A stretch of 64,000 nucleotides of DNA, taken from Leifsonia shinshuensis. Its GTDB lineage: Bacteria; Actinomycetota; Actinomycetes; Actinomycetales; Microbacteriaceae. Where the stretch lies: the NCBI RefSeq assembly GCF_014217625.1, contig NZ_CP043641.1, positions 186,001 through 250,000 of the forward strand, given 5' to 3'. The translations under genes and the position numbers were made by a program. Every line of letters starts with the position of its first letter. The first letter of the stretch is position 1. The notes beneath the pieces are model-generated. The model searched no databases. It was not told where the DNA came from and saw nothing but the letters and a program-made list of their open reading frames with translations. Below are positions 37,266 to 45,576 of this stretch, one piece after another.

Positions 37266-37696
37266 AAGCGGGGCTTCTTGCTGAGCGAGACCGCCGCCAG
37301 CGAGAACACGACGCCGAACAGCATGATGGTGACCGTGACGGCTTGCAGCACGACCTGCCAGAACGGCAGGAACGGGGTGACGGAGACCCAGAGCCAGAGG
37401 ACGGCGCCGATCAGCGTGATGACGTAGCTGAAGGTGCGGCGCGCGTACAGCGCGTTGAGCGACACGACGGTGCCGGCGACCGTCATCTGGAAGAGCGGCA
37501 GGAACGCACCCGCATTGCCCGACCAGGTCGCGACCAGGCTGATGACGCCGAGCACGAGGGTGACCAGCACGACGAGGGTCGCGAGCAGGTTGCCGAGCAT
37601 CGGCGGCACCGTCGCGCTCAGGCTGCGGACGAGAGCGCCGTGCTCGTCGTCGATCTCGTTCTCGGTGCGGGGCTCAGCGATGATGTGCGTGGTCAC
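37262..37696 (-). CDS. Four-helix membrane protein of unknown function
   Basis: Product of 144 residues with four predicted helices: LLATLVVLVTLVLGVISLVA, FLPLFQMTVAGTVVSLNALY, FSYVITLIGAVLWLWVSVTP and VVLQAVTVTIMLFGVVFSLA. The hydrophilic N terminus is acidic. No known family recognised. It is translationally coupled (CTGA) to the MFS exporter downstream, so it may be an accessory subunit or share its regulation. GTG start; TAGGAT lies 8 bases upstream, close to leaderless spacing. Confidence 0.65.
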   Translation of the reverse strand: MTTHIIAEPRTENEIDDEHGALVRSLSATVPPMLGNLLATLVVLVTLVLGVISLVATWSGNAGAFLPLFQMTVAGTVVSLNALYARRTFSYVITLIGAVLWLWVSVTPFLPFWQVVLQAVTVTIMLFGVVFSLAAVSLSKKPRF

Positions 37697-37739
37697 GACG
37701 ACGATCCTACCGCCCGCCCGGGCGCCGGGAAGAACATCG

Positions 37740-40196
37740 TCAGCTCTCCTTGACGACCTGGTCGACGCGCTTGTCGGGACGCAGCCCGCGCCACGACGGC
37801 TGACGCAGTCGGTCGGTGCCTGTCCACTCGGCGAACTCGACCTCGCCGACGTACTCCGGCCGCACCCAGTGCGCGCCGCGCGCGTCGAGCGACGGGACGC
37901 CCGTCAGCGGGGGAGTCGTCCGCGGGTGGGCTGCGAGCTTCTTCGCCAGGTCGTCCAGCATCGCGTCGGTGAAGCCAATCCCCACCTTGCCGACGTAGCG
38001 CAGGCCGTCGCCGTCCGGAATGCCGAGCAGCAGCGCCCCGATGCTGTTGGCGCGGCGGCCGTTGCCGGGGGTCCAGCCGCCGATGACGACCTCCTGCGTG
38101 AGGTGGTGCTTGATCTTGATCCAGGTGCGGGAGCGCCGGCCCGTCGCGTACGTGCCGTCGCGCTGCTTGGCCATGACGCCCTCCAGGCCCAGCTCCCGGG
38201 ACGAGGAGATGGCGTGGTCGACGTCGCCGGCGAACGCCGGGGGGACCTGCACCGGGTCGTCCTTCGGCGGGCGCAGGGTGTCCTGGAGGGCGGCGCGGCG
38301 CTCGTCGTACGTCTTCTTTCGGAGGTCGGTCCCGTCGAGTTCGAGGAGGTCGAAGACGAAGTAGTGCGCGGGCGCCCGCTCCGCCGCGGCGCGCACCTCC
38401 GCCGGACGGGTGAGGCCCATCCGGGTCTGCAGCAGGCCGAAGTCGGGCCGGCCCTGCGGGGTCAGCGTGACGATCTCGCCGTCCAGGACGAGATCGTGGT
38501 CGCCCGCCAGGCCGATGAGCGCGGCGAGCTCGGGATAGGTGCCGGTGACGTCGTTGCCGTTGCGGGTGGTAAGCCGCAGGGCGCCGCCGCGCACGACCGA
38601 GACCGCCCGGATGCCGTCCCACTTCATCTCGAACGCCCACTCGGACTCGTCGTGGATGTCAGCGCGCGAGCCGAGCGTGGCGAGCATGGGGGAGACGGGC
38701 TTCTCTGTGATGCGCTTGGGGGTGATGATCTTCTCTGTGACGGGCTTCGCGGAGGCGGAGCGCGCCGGCTTCTTCGCCGCAGCCGTCCCCGCGTCCTTCA
38801 TCAGGTGGATGAGCCAGTTCTTCTCATCCCCGCCCTGCTTCGTCGCGATGAGCGCGAACTTCCGCGGCTCCCCGCCCAGGCCGCCGTCCGGCTGCCCGTG
38901 CAGCGTCGCGATCACCTCGTCGTCGCGCCACTTCTCCAGCTCGTACTCGCCGTGGTCCCAGATGTCGACGTGGCCCGCGCCGTACTCGCCGTGCGGGATG
39001 TCGCCCGCGAACGTCCCGTACTCCAGCGGATGGTCCTCCACGTGCACGGCGAGGTGGTTCTGCTTCGGGTCGTCCGGCGGCCCCTTCGGCAACGCCCAGC
39101 TGACCAGCACGCCGTCGTGCTGGAGGCGGAAGTCCCAGTGCAGCCGCCTGGCGTGGTGCTCCTGGATGACGAACGAGCGGCCCTCGGCGGCGTCCGGGCT
39201 GACCGACGGCACCGGCTCCGGGGTCTTGGCGGCGTCGCGCTTCGAGCGATACGTCGTGAGCCGGTCGGTGTCCGCCGCGCTGTTCTCCTCGGCGACGGCC
39301 CGCCCCGCCGACAGGTCCGCCAGCGGGTCGCCGCGGCGCTTCACCCGCTCCAGCACCTCCGGGTACTCGAGCTGGCGCAGGTCCTTCGAGGCCAGCTCCC
39401 GCCACGTGCGCGGCGCCGCGACCGTCGGCCGGAACCGGCCACGCAGCGAGTACGGCGCGATCGTCGTCTTCGCGCCGTTGTTCTGGCTCCAGTCGACCAG
39501 CACCTTGCCTTCGCGCAGCGTCTTCTTCATGTCGCTGACGACGAGGTCGGGGTGGTCGGCCTCCAGCGCCCTGGCCAGCTCGTGCGCGACCGCGGAGACC
39601 TGGTCGCTGGTCTGCGAGCCGTCGAGCGGCGCGTAGAGGTGGATGCCCTTCGACCCGCTCGTCACCGGCAGCGGGTCGAGCCCCATGTCGGCGAGGATGG
39701 CGCGGGCCAGCCGGGCGACCTCCGCGCAGTCCTGCAGCGTCGCGCCCTCGCCCGGATCGAGGTCGAGCACCAGCCGGTCCGGGTTGTGCCGCGTGTCGCC
39801 GCGGCCCACCCGCCACTGCGGCACGTGCAGCTCCAGCGACGCGATCTGCGCCAGCCAGACCAGGGTCGCCCGGTCGTTGACCAGCGGGTAGGTGTTGGCG
39901 CTGGTCTTGTGCGTGATCGTGCGCTGCTTCACCCAGCCCGGAGTGGAGGCCGGGTCCAGGTTCTTCTGGAAGAAGACCTCGCCGGGCTTCTCCGGCGTCC
40001 CGACTCCGTGCACCCAGCGTTTGCGGGTGGCGATGCGGTCGCGGGTGTGTGGGATCATCACGTCGGCGATGGCGTTGTAGTAGCCGATCACGTCGGCCTT
40101 CGTGGTCCCGGTCTCCGGGTACATGACCTTGTCGAGGTTCGTCAGCCGCAGCCGGTGGCCGTCGATCGAGACCGTCTCGGTGTCCTCCGCAACCAT
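37740..40196 (-). CDS. ligD: Multifunctional NHEJ DNA ligase LigD
   Basis: Non-homologous end-joining enzyme of 818 residues that processes and seals double-strand breaks held by Ku. Domains run polymerase/primase (about 10-290; LVLDLDPGEG metal site, KTTIAPYSLRG), 3'-phosphoesterase (about 340-480; FVIQEHHARRLHWDFRLQHDG), then ATP-dependent ligase with nucleotidyl lysine K525 in FEMKWDGIRA and the OB domain near the end (GLRYVGKVGIGFT). This POL-PE-LIG order is the mycobacterial one. Divergent from ku, with ATG preceded by TACGGT at leaderless spacing. Confidence 0.96.
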   Translation of the reverse strand: MVAEDTETVSIDGHRLRLTNLDKVMYPETGTTKADVIGYYNAIADVMIPHTRDRIATRKRWVHGVGTPEKPGEVFFQKNLDPASTPGWVKQRTITHKTSANTYPLVNDRATLVWLAQIASLELHVPQWRVGRGDTRHNPDRLVLDLDPGEGATLQDCAEVARLARAILADMGLDPLPVTSGSKGIHLYAPLDGSQTSDQVSAVAHELARALEADHPDLVVSDMKKTLREGKVLVDWSQNNGAKTTIAPYSLRGRFRPTVAAPRTWRELASKDLRQLEYPEVLERVKRRGDPLADLSAGRAVAEENSAADTDRLTTYRSKRDAAKTPEPVPSVSPDAAEGRSFVIQEHHARRLHWDFRLQHDGVLVSWALPKGPPDDPKQNHLAVHVEDHPLEYGTFAGDIPHGEYGAGHVDIWDHGEYELEKWRDDEVIATLHGQPDGGLGGEPRKFALIATKQGGDEKNWLIHLMKDAGTAAAKKPARSASAKPVTEKIITPKRITEKPVSPMLATLGSRADIHDESEWAFEMKWDGIRAVSVVRGGALRLTTRNGNDVTGTYPELAALIGLAGDHDLVLDGEIVTLTPQGRPDFGLLQTRMGLTRPAEVRAAAERAPAHYFVFDLLELDGTDLRKKTYDERRAALQDTLRPPKDDPVQVPPAFAGDVDHAISSSRELGLEGVMAKQRDGTYATGRRSRTWIKIKHHLTQEVVIGGWTPGNGRRANSIGALLLGIPDGDGLRYVGKVGIGFTDAMLDDLAKKLAAHPRTTPPLTGVPSLDARGAHWVRPEYVGEVEFAEWTGTDRLRQPSWRGLRPDKRVDQVVKES

Positions 40197-40202
40197 GCGA
40201 AC

Positions 40203-40208
40203 ACCGTA
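40203..40208 (-). promoter_or_regulatory. -10 hexamer TACGGT of ligD, leaderless spacing
   Basis: On the minus strand TACGGT is followed by six bases and then the ligD ATG (40196). Confidence 0.5.
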
Positions 40209-40283
40209 CGCCGCCCGAGCGCGTGCGCGGCAGATACCGCTTCCACTGTTGTTTTTCCGCGGGAGCGCGGACACGATGGTCCC

Positions 40284-41186
40284 ATGAGGGCCATATGGAC
40301 GGGAGCCATCACCTTCGGGCTGGTCAATGTGCCGGTGAAGGTCTACAGCGCGACCGAGGACCACGACGTGGCGCTGCACCAGGTGCACGACGCCGACGGC
40401 GGGCGCATCCGGTACAAGCGCGTGTGCGAGATCGACGGCAAGACGATCCCGTACGAGCACATCGCGAAGGCGTACGACGACGGCGAGCGGACGGTCATCC
40501 TGACGCCGGAGGACCTGGAGTCGCTGCCCGCCGAGCGCAGCCGGGAGATCGACGTGGTCGAGTTCGTGCCGAACGACCAGCTCGACCCGCTCATGTTCGA
40601 CCGCAGCTACTACCTGGAGCCGGACTCGAAGTCGCTGAAGGCCTACGCGCTGCTGCGCAAGACGCTGGAGGACGAGGACCGCACCGCGATCGTCAACTTC
40701 GCGCTGCGCCAGAAGACCCGGCTGGGCGCGCTGCGGGTGCGCGGCAACGTCCTGGTGCTGCAGACCATGCTGTGGCACGACGAGATCCGCGCGGCCGACT
40801 TCCCGTCGCTGGAGACCGCGCCGCGCATCACCGAGCGCGAGCTGTCGCTGTCCTCCGCCCTGATGGAGAGCTTCGCCGGCGACTTCGAGCCGGAGAAGTT
40901 CAGCGACGAGTACCAGGACGAGCTGCGCAAGCTGATCGACGCCAAGCTGGAGCAGGGCGAGAGCATCGACACCGCGGCGACCTTCGGCGAGGAGCAGGAG
41001 GAGGCCAAGAAGGGCGGCGGCGAGGTCATCGACCTGATGGAGGCGCTGCAGCGCAGCGTCGAGCGCAGCAGGGGAGGCGGGTCGAAGGACGCCGCGGAGA
41101 AGAAGCCGGCGGCGACGGCGAAGAAGGCTCCGGAGAAGAAGGCCCAGGCGAAGAAGGCTCCCGCGAAGGCCAAGAAACCCGCGTGA
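40284..41186 (+). CDS. ku: DNA end-binding protein Ku
   Basis: Homodimeric ring protein that binds DNA ends and recruits LigD. The 300-residue product begins MRAIWTGAITFGLVNVPVKVYSATEDHDV, the hallmark Ku start, and continues with DGKTIPYEHIAKAYDDG. The C-terminal about 30 residues are Lys/Ala-rich (KKAPEKKAQAKKAPAKAKKPA-like), which may bind DNA. Divergent from ligD across 87 bp and overlapping the topoisomerase IB gene by 4 nt. Confidence 0.97.
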   Translation: MRAIWTGAITFGLVNVPVKVYSATEDHDVALHQVHDADGGRIRYKRVCEIDGKTIPYEHIAKAYDDGERTVILTPEDLESLPAERSREIDVVEFVPNDQLDPLMFDRSYYLEPDSKSLKAYALLRKTLEDEDRTAIVNFALRQKTRLGALRVRGNVLVLQTMLWHDEIRAADFPSLETAPRITERELSLSSALMESFAGDFEPEKFSDEYQDELRKLIDAKLEQGESIDTAATFGEEQEEAKKGGGEVIDLMEALQRSVERSRGGGSKDAAEKKPAATAKKAPEKKAQAKKAPAKAKKPA

Positions 41187-42148
41187 CACGCCTGCGCCGC
41201 AGCGACCCGTCGGGGCCGGGCTATGCGCGCCGCGGCTCCGCGAAGGGTCCGGTGTACGAGGACGAAGCGGGCAACCGCATCGTGGACGAGCGCGAGCTGG
41301 AGCGCATCCGCTCGCTCGTCATCCCGCCCGCGTGGAAGGACGTCTGGATCTCCCCGGACGCCCGCGGCCACATCCAGGCGGTCGGGACGGACGCGGCCGG
41401 ACGGCGGCAGTACCTCTACCACGAGGCCTGGCGGCTGCATCAGGACCGGATCAAGTTCGAGCGGGCGGCGCAGCTCGCCGAGACGCTGCCGGGCGCTCGC
41501 CGCAAGGTCACGATGGACCTGCGGCAGGAGGGCTTCGGGCGCGACCGCATCCTCGCCGCCGCGTTCCGCGTCATCGACCTCGGCAGCCTCCGGATCGGCA
41601 GCGAGGAGTACCTGCACGCGAACGGCAGCCGCGGCCTCACCACGCTGCTCTGCCGCCACGCCGCCATCGACGGCGACCAGGTGACGCTGACGTTCCCCGC
41701 CAAGTCGGCGCAGAAGTGGTCGAGCACCATCGAGGACCCCGACCTGGCGGAGCTGCTGGCCGAGATCGTGGCGCTGCGCGGTCAGCGTTCCCGGCTGCTG
41801 TCGTGGAAGGACGGGACCTGGCACACGATCCGCCCGGCGTCGCTGAACGAGTACATCCAGCGCCAGACCGGAGGCGAGTTCACGGCCAAGGACTTCCGCA
41901 CCCTGCACGGCACGATCGTCGCGGCGAAGGCGCTCGCCGAACTGGGCCTGGCGGACAAGGAGGCCCAGCGGGCGAAGCGGGTCACGGCAGCGGTGGCGGA
42001 GGCCGCGGACGCGCTCGGGAACACGCCGACGATCGCCAGGAACAGCTACATCGACCCGCGGGTTTTCGACCGCTACCGGTCGGGCGACGTCATCGACACG
42101 GGCGGTGGCCGGGCTCCCGAGCCGGCGCTGCTGGAGCTCCTGGGCTGA
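41183..42148 (+). CDS. DNA topoisomerase IB
   Basis: Type IB topoisomerase of the poxvirus/bacterial type, 321 residues; relaxes supercoils via a 3'-phosphotyrosine. Active-site Tyr289 lies in NSYIDPRV. Catalytic Arg/His regions: GLTTLLCRHA, KDFRTLHGT. The N-terminal domain includes IPPAWKDVWISPDARGHIQAVG. GTG start overlaps the ku stop (GTGA), so it is co-translated with ku; a link to end joining is plausible but not established. Confidence 0.93.
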   Translation: MTRLRRSDPSGPGYARRGSAKGPVYEDEAGNRIVDERELERIRSLVIPPAWKDVWISPDARGHIQAVGTDAAGRRQYLYHEAWRLHQDRIKFERAAQLAETLPGARRKVTMDLRQEGFGRDRILAAAFRVIDLGSLRIGSEEYLHANGSRGLTTLLCRHAAIDGDQVTLTFPAKSAQKWSSTIEDPDLAELLAEIVALRGQRSRLLSWKDGTWHTIRPASLNEYIQRQTGGEFTAKDFRTLHGTIVAAKALAELGLADKEAQRAKRVTAAVAEAADALGNTPTIARNSYIDPRVFDRYRSGDVIDTGGGRAPEPALLELLG

Positions 42149-42151
42149 GGC

Positions 42152-43669
42152 CTACCTCCCGGACTCCGACCGCGACTGCGACGGCGACCCCGTCTGCGCA
42201 GGCGTCCCCGCCGACAGCGGCGCCGCCACATCCTCCAGCGACTTCCGCTCCGCGTCCACGCCGAGGAACAGCTCCACCAGTCCCGCCGCGATCATCAGCC
42301 CGGCGCCGAGGTAGTACCCGAAGGCGACCGCCTGGACGCCGCCGCCGATCAGCTGGCCGAACAGGATCGGGCCGACGATGCCGCCCGCCGCGGTGCCGAC
42401 CGCGTAGAAGAACGCGATCGCCATCGCGCGGGTCTCCATCGGGAAGATCTCGCTCACCGTCAGGTAGGCCGCGCTGGCACCCGCCGAGGCGAAGAAGAAC
42501 ACCACCATCCAGCAGACCGTCAGCCAGACGGCGTCGAGGGCGCCGGCGGAGAAGAGCAGGGCCGTGCCGATGAGCAGCACGCCGGAGCCGACATACGACA
42601 GCGTGATCATGAACCGGCGGCCCACCGAGTCGAACAGCCGGCCCAGCAGCAGCGGGCCGAGGAAGTTGCCGATCGCGATCGGGATCAGCGACCACGGCGC
42701 GACGTCGGCCGGCACCTTCAGCAGGTTGGTCAGCACCAGCGCGTAGGTGAAGAACACGGCGTTGTAGAGGAACGCCTGCCCGATGAACAGCGACAGGCCG
42801 AGGACCGAGCGCTTCGGGTACTGGTGGATGCCGACCCGGATGATCTCGCCGAACCCCGTCGAACGGCGCTGGTGGATCTCGATGCCCTTGTCGTCGGGCA
42901 CGGCCTCCAGCTGCGAACCGCTCTCCTTCTCGATGTCGCGCTCGATCTCCGCGACTTCCTTCTCGGCGGCCTCGTCGCGGCCGTGGATGAACATCCAGCG
43001 CGGCGACTCCGGAACGTTGCGGCGCACGAGCAGGATGACCAGGCCGAGCACGGCGCCCAGGCCGAAGGCGATGCGCCAGCCGATGTTCGCCGGGAAGATC
43101 GCCGTATTGAGCAGGAAGACCGTGAGGATGGCGCCGAAGGCGGTGCCGAGCCAGTACGAGCCGTTGATGGCGAGGTCGACGACACCGCGGCGGCGGGCGG
43201 GGATGAGCTCGTCGATCGCCGAGTTGATGGCCGCGTACTCGCCGCCGATGCCGGCGCCGGTGAAGAACCGGAACACGAAGAACATCCACGGTGTCACCGA
43301 GAACGCCGTGAGCACGGTCGCGAGGAGGTAGAGGCCGAGCGTGAGGATGAAGAGCTTCTTCCGGCCGAACCGGTCGGTGAGGTAGCCGAAGACCAGGGAC
43401 CCCACGCACGCGCCGGCGACGTAGATCGCGGCGGCGAGTCCGACCTGCGCGGTGGTCAGCCCGAGCCCGGAAGCCTTCTCCGTGAGGCGGCTCGCGATCG
43501 CTCCGACGATGGTCACCTCGAGGCCGTCGAGGATCCACACCGTGCCGAGGCCGACCACGACGAGCCAATGGAAATGCGACCAGGGGAGGCGGTCCAAGCG
43601 GGCCGGGATGGTGGTGCGGATCGTCTTCAATCCGCTTCCTCGCTGAGAATCCGATGAATACGCACTCAT
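42152..43669 (-). CDS. MFS transporter, sugar/metabolite type
   Basis: Product of 505 residues with twelve helices. Family motifs: YLTDRFGRKKLFIL (loop 2-3), FRFFTGAGIGGEYAAINSAIDELIP (helix 4-5), VPESPRWMFIHGRDEAAEKEV (central loop) and GRLFDSVGRRFMI (loop 8-9). This resembles metabolite:proton symporters for sugars or aromatic acids. Substrate not deducible. It is divergent from the sigma-factor gene over a 192-bp region. It ends 3 bp from the topoisomerase stop. Confidence 0.9.
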   Translation of the reverse strand: MSAYSSDSQRGSGLKTIRTTIPARLDRLPWSHFHWLVVVGLGTVWILDGLEVTIVGAIASRLTEKASGLGLTTAQVGLAAAIYVAGACVGSLVFGYLTDRFGRKKLFILTLGLYLLATVLTAFSVTPWMFFVFRFFTGAGIGGEYAAINSAIDELIPARRRGVVDLAINGSYWLGTAFGAILTVFLLNTAIFPANIGWRIAFGLGAVLGLVILLVRRNVPESPRWMFIHGRDEAAEKEVAEIERDIEKESGSQLEAVPDDKGIEIHQRRSTGFGEIIRVGIHQYPKRSVLGLSLFIGQAFLYNAVFFTYALVLTNLLKVPADVAPWSLIPIAIGNFLGPLLLGRLFDSVGRRFMITLSYVGSGVLLIGTALLFSAGALDAVWLTVCWMVVFFFASAGASAAYLTVSEIFPMETRAMAIAFFYAVGTAAGGIVGPILFGQLIGGGVQAVAFGYYLGAGLMIAAGLVELFLGVDAERKSLEDVAAPLSAGTPAQTGSPSQSRSESGR

Positions 43670-43709
43670 TGCCAGGACAGTACGAGCCTCCCATTCTCGT
43701 TACAGGCCC

Positions 43710-43773
43710 TTGACAACCGAGTATTTGCGCGAAAGCAAGCGACACGCCTAGCGAGCGCTACCACCCTTGTCAA
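43710..43773. promoter_or_regulatory. Opposed TTGACAA elements in the divergent region
   Basis: TTGACAA (43710-43716) and its reverse complement TTGTCAA (43767-43773) lie 50 bp apart and could be -35 elements of divergent promoters. The -10 partners are weak (minus-strand TAGGCG with 17-bp spacing), so this is tentative. Confidence 0.3.
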
Positions 43774-43861
43774 CCCCTTGTTGGGGGTCTGCGCAATCTG
43801 ACACCGTGGACCCACGAATCGAGGCAGAAAACACCTGCGCACGACGAAATGGGATGACACG

Positions 43862-44773
43862 ATGACGACGCTCGAAGTGACCAATGATCCAGTTCGCGAC
43901 TACCTCAATTCCATCGGAAGGACCCGCCTGCTGACGGCGGACGAGGAAGTCGCCCTGGCCAAGCGGATCGAGATCGGCGTGCTCGCCGGCGACCGCCTGG
44001 CGACCCGCCCCGGGCTGACCCCGCGGGAGAAGCGCGAACTGCAGTACCTGGCCGACGACGGCAAGCGCGCCTTCGAGCGCTTCATCGAGGCGAACCTCCG
44101 CCTGGTCGTCAGCATCGCCAAGCGCTACGCGGGCCGCGGGCTCGCCGTGATGGACCTGATCCAGGAGGGCAACCTCGGCCTGGTGCGCGCGGTCGAGAAG
44201 TTCGACTACCGGACGGGCAACAAGTTCTCCACCTACGCCACCTGGTGGATCCGCCAGTCCATCCTGCGCGGCATCGCCGACACCGCCCGCCTGATCCGTA
44301 TCCCCGTGCACACCGTCGAGAAGATCGACAAGCTGGACCGCATCCGCCGCGACCTCGGCGGAGAGCTCGGCCGCACCCCCACGCTGGAGGAGATGGCGGA
44401 GGCCGCCAACCTCACCCCGGCCGAGGTGCACAAGCTGCGCATGAGCGACTCCGAGACCGTGTCGCTGGCCGTGCCGGTCGGCGAGAACGAGGGCGCAGAG
44501 CTCGGCGACCTGATCGAGGACGGCGACGCCCCCGGCCCGTCGGAGTCGGTCGAGGTCGAGTTCCGCCACCGCGATCTGGAGGAGCGCCTGCGCGAGCTGC
44601 CGCCGCGCGACGCCAAGGTGGTCCGGATGCGCTTCGGGCTCGACGGCCAGAAGCCGATGACCCTCGACGAGGTCGGCGCCGTCTACGGCATCACCCGCGA
44701 GCGCGTCCGTCAGCTGGAGACCCGCAGCCTCAAGCGCCTGCGCAGCCCCGAGCTGCTCGAATACCTGCGCTGA
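43862..44773 (+). CDS. RNA polymerase sigma factor, sigma-70 family primary-like
   Basis: Sigma factor of 303 residues with regions 1.2 to 4.2 but no long region 1.1, as in SigB-type or HrdB-like alternative primary factors. Region 2 reads FIEANLRLVVSIAKRYAGRG; region 2.4 YATWWIRQSI; region 3 PVHTVEKIDKLDRIRRDL; region 4.2 GITRERVRQLETRSLKRLR. N terminus DPVRDYLNSIGR is typical. Probably directs stress or stationary-phase transcription, but the principal sigma is not excluded. It is followed by a hairpin that overlaps the end of the convergent small gene. Confidence 0.92.
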   Translation: MTTLEVTNDPVRDYLNSIGRTRLLTADEEVALAKRIEIGVLAGDRLATRPGLTPREKRELQYLADDGKRAFERFIEANLRLVVSIAKRYAGRGLAVMDLIQEGNLGLVRAVEKFDYRTGNKFSTYATWWIRQSILRGIADTARLIRIPVHTVEKIDKLDRIRRDLGGELGRTPTLEEMAEAANLTPAEVHKLRMSDSETVSLAVPVGENEGAELGDLIEDGDAPGPSESVEVEFRHRDLEERLRELPPRDAKVVRMRFGLDGQKPMTLDEVGAVYGITRERVRQLETRSLKRLRSPELLEYLR

Positions 44774-44814
44774 TCGACCGCCTGCGCCGAGCGTCGCGCA
44801 GGACCAAGACCAGG

Positions 44815-44844
44815 GAACCCCGGGCTCAGCCGAGCTCGGGGTTC
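44815..44844. terminator. Hairpin shared by convergent genes after the sigma factor
   Basis: GAACCCCGGGCTC (44815-44827) and GAGCTCGGGGTTC (44832-44844) pair over 13 bp with one mismatch and a 4-nt loop. It sits 42 bp after the sigma factor stop and lies partly within the last codons of the minus-strand gene. A T-rich TTCTCGTGTTCC follows on the plus strand. Confidence 0.7.
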
Positions 44845-45008
44845 TCGTGTTCCGCCACCGCCTGGTCGAACGGGATGTCGCCAGGGCGATCGCCCGGGGC
44901 GGCCTCGTCCGCGCCGGCCTCCGCGTCCGCGGGGGCGTCGGCGGTCTCCGCCACAGGCGCCTCCGCCGGTGCGGCGGCGACGAGCGGGTCTTCTGCTTCC
45001 GGTGTCAT
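44826..45008 (-). CDS. Small acidic Ala/Glu-rich protein
   Basis: Product of 60 residues, almost all Ala, Glu, Asp and Pro (MTPEAEDPLVAAAPAEAPV start, ending in FDQAVAEHENPELG). The ATG at 45008 has GGGAGG 6 bases upstream, supporting translation. No membrane segment or known family; likely disordered. Convergent with the sigma factor gene. It could be a regulator or simply a low-complexity filler protein; evidence is the RBS and frame only. Confidence 0.5.
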   Translation of the reverse strand: MTPEAEDPLVAAAPAEAPVAETADAPADAEAGADEAAPGDRPGDIPFDQAVAEHENPELG

Positions 45009-45123
45009 GGTGCGCCTCCCATCCATGATCCCTACCAACGGTAGGCCGGGGCCGGAAGCCGATCAAGAGTCGCCGAGGGTCTCTCAGCGAGTTGGCGGCG
45101 CTGCGTGGGCCGCCGCGGCGGGC

Positions 45124-45465
45124 TCAGCGACCGGGAGGCGTGTCGGCGCTCACCTCGTCGGCGCCGAGCGCGCCGATCTCCTCGGTGAGCTGGAGTCCCT
45201 GGGCGCTGTTGGAGGAGAGGGTGAGCTGCTCCAGCCACTGCTTGTTGATTGACGGGTGGCGTCCGCCGCTGTAGCGGAACAGCAGCGGGATGGCCGGGTC
45301 GATCCAGATCGCGGAGCGGCCGTCGCCGACGCCCTGCTCGTCGCGCCAGGAGAAGAAGAACCCTTCCTTGCGCCGCAGCTTGAGTCCGACGACGATCTGC
45401 AGGTGCGCGAGCACTCTGTCCTCGAAACCGATCTCGGTCGTTCCTCCGTAAACGAGCTTGCCCAT
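45124..45465 (-). CDS. Conserved small protein of Microbacteriaceae type (DUF7882-like)
   Basis: Product of 113 residues: MGKLVYGGTTEIGFEDRVLAHLQIVVGLKLRRKEGFFFSW, then AIWIDPAIPLLFRYSGGRHP. Such proteins are frequent and often multicopy in Microbacteriaceae, where automatic pipelines sometimes call them ATP-dependent DNA ligase, with no ligase motifs. None are visible here either. Function unknown. The C terminus ends in SADTPPGR. Divergent from the SDR gene. Confidence 0.7.
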   Translation of the reverse strand: MGKLVYGGTTEIGFEDRVLAHLQIVVGLKLRRKEGFFFSWRDEQGVGDGRSAIWIDPAIPLLFRYSGGRHPSINKQWLEQLTLSSNSAQGLQLTEEIGALGADEVSADTPPGR

Positions 45466-45564
45466 GCGAGAACCGTACCCGACGCATAGGAAATGCACGT
45501 ATTCGGCGCGGGGGATTGTCCGGGCGGCGTTTCCGTGTGCCGGGGAGGGTCCGCGCGCCGGGGG

Positions 45565-45570
45565 TATGGT
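45565..45570 (+). promoter_or_regulatory. -10 hexamer TATGGT, leaderless spacing
   Basis: TATGGT ends 7 bases before the GTG at 45577, supporting that GTG as the start. Confidence 0.55.
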
Positions 45571-45576
45571 CGGGCG

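Noticed and set aside
45124..45465. ATP-dependent DNA ligase
   Set aside because: Similar proteins are sometimes so named, but this one has no KxDG nucleotidyl motif and is only 113 residues.
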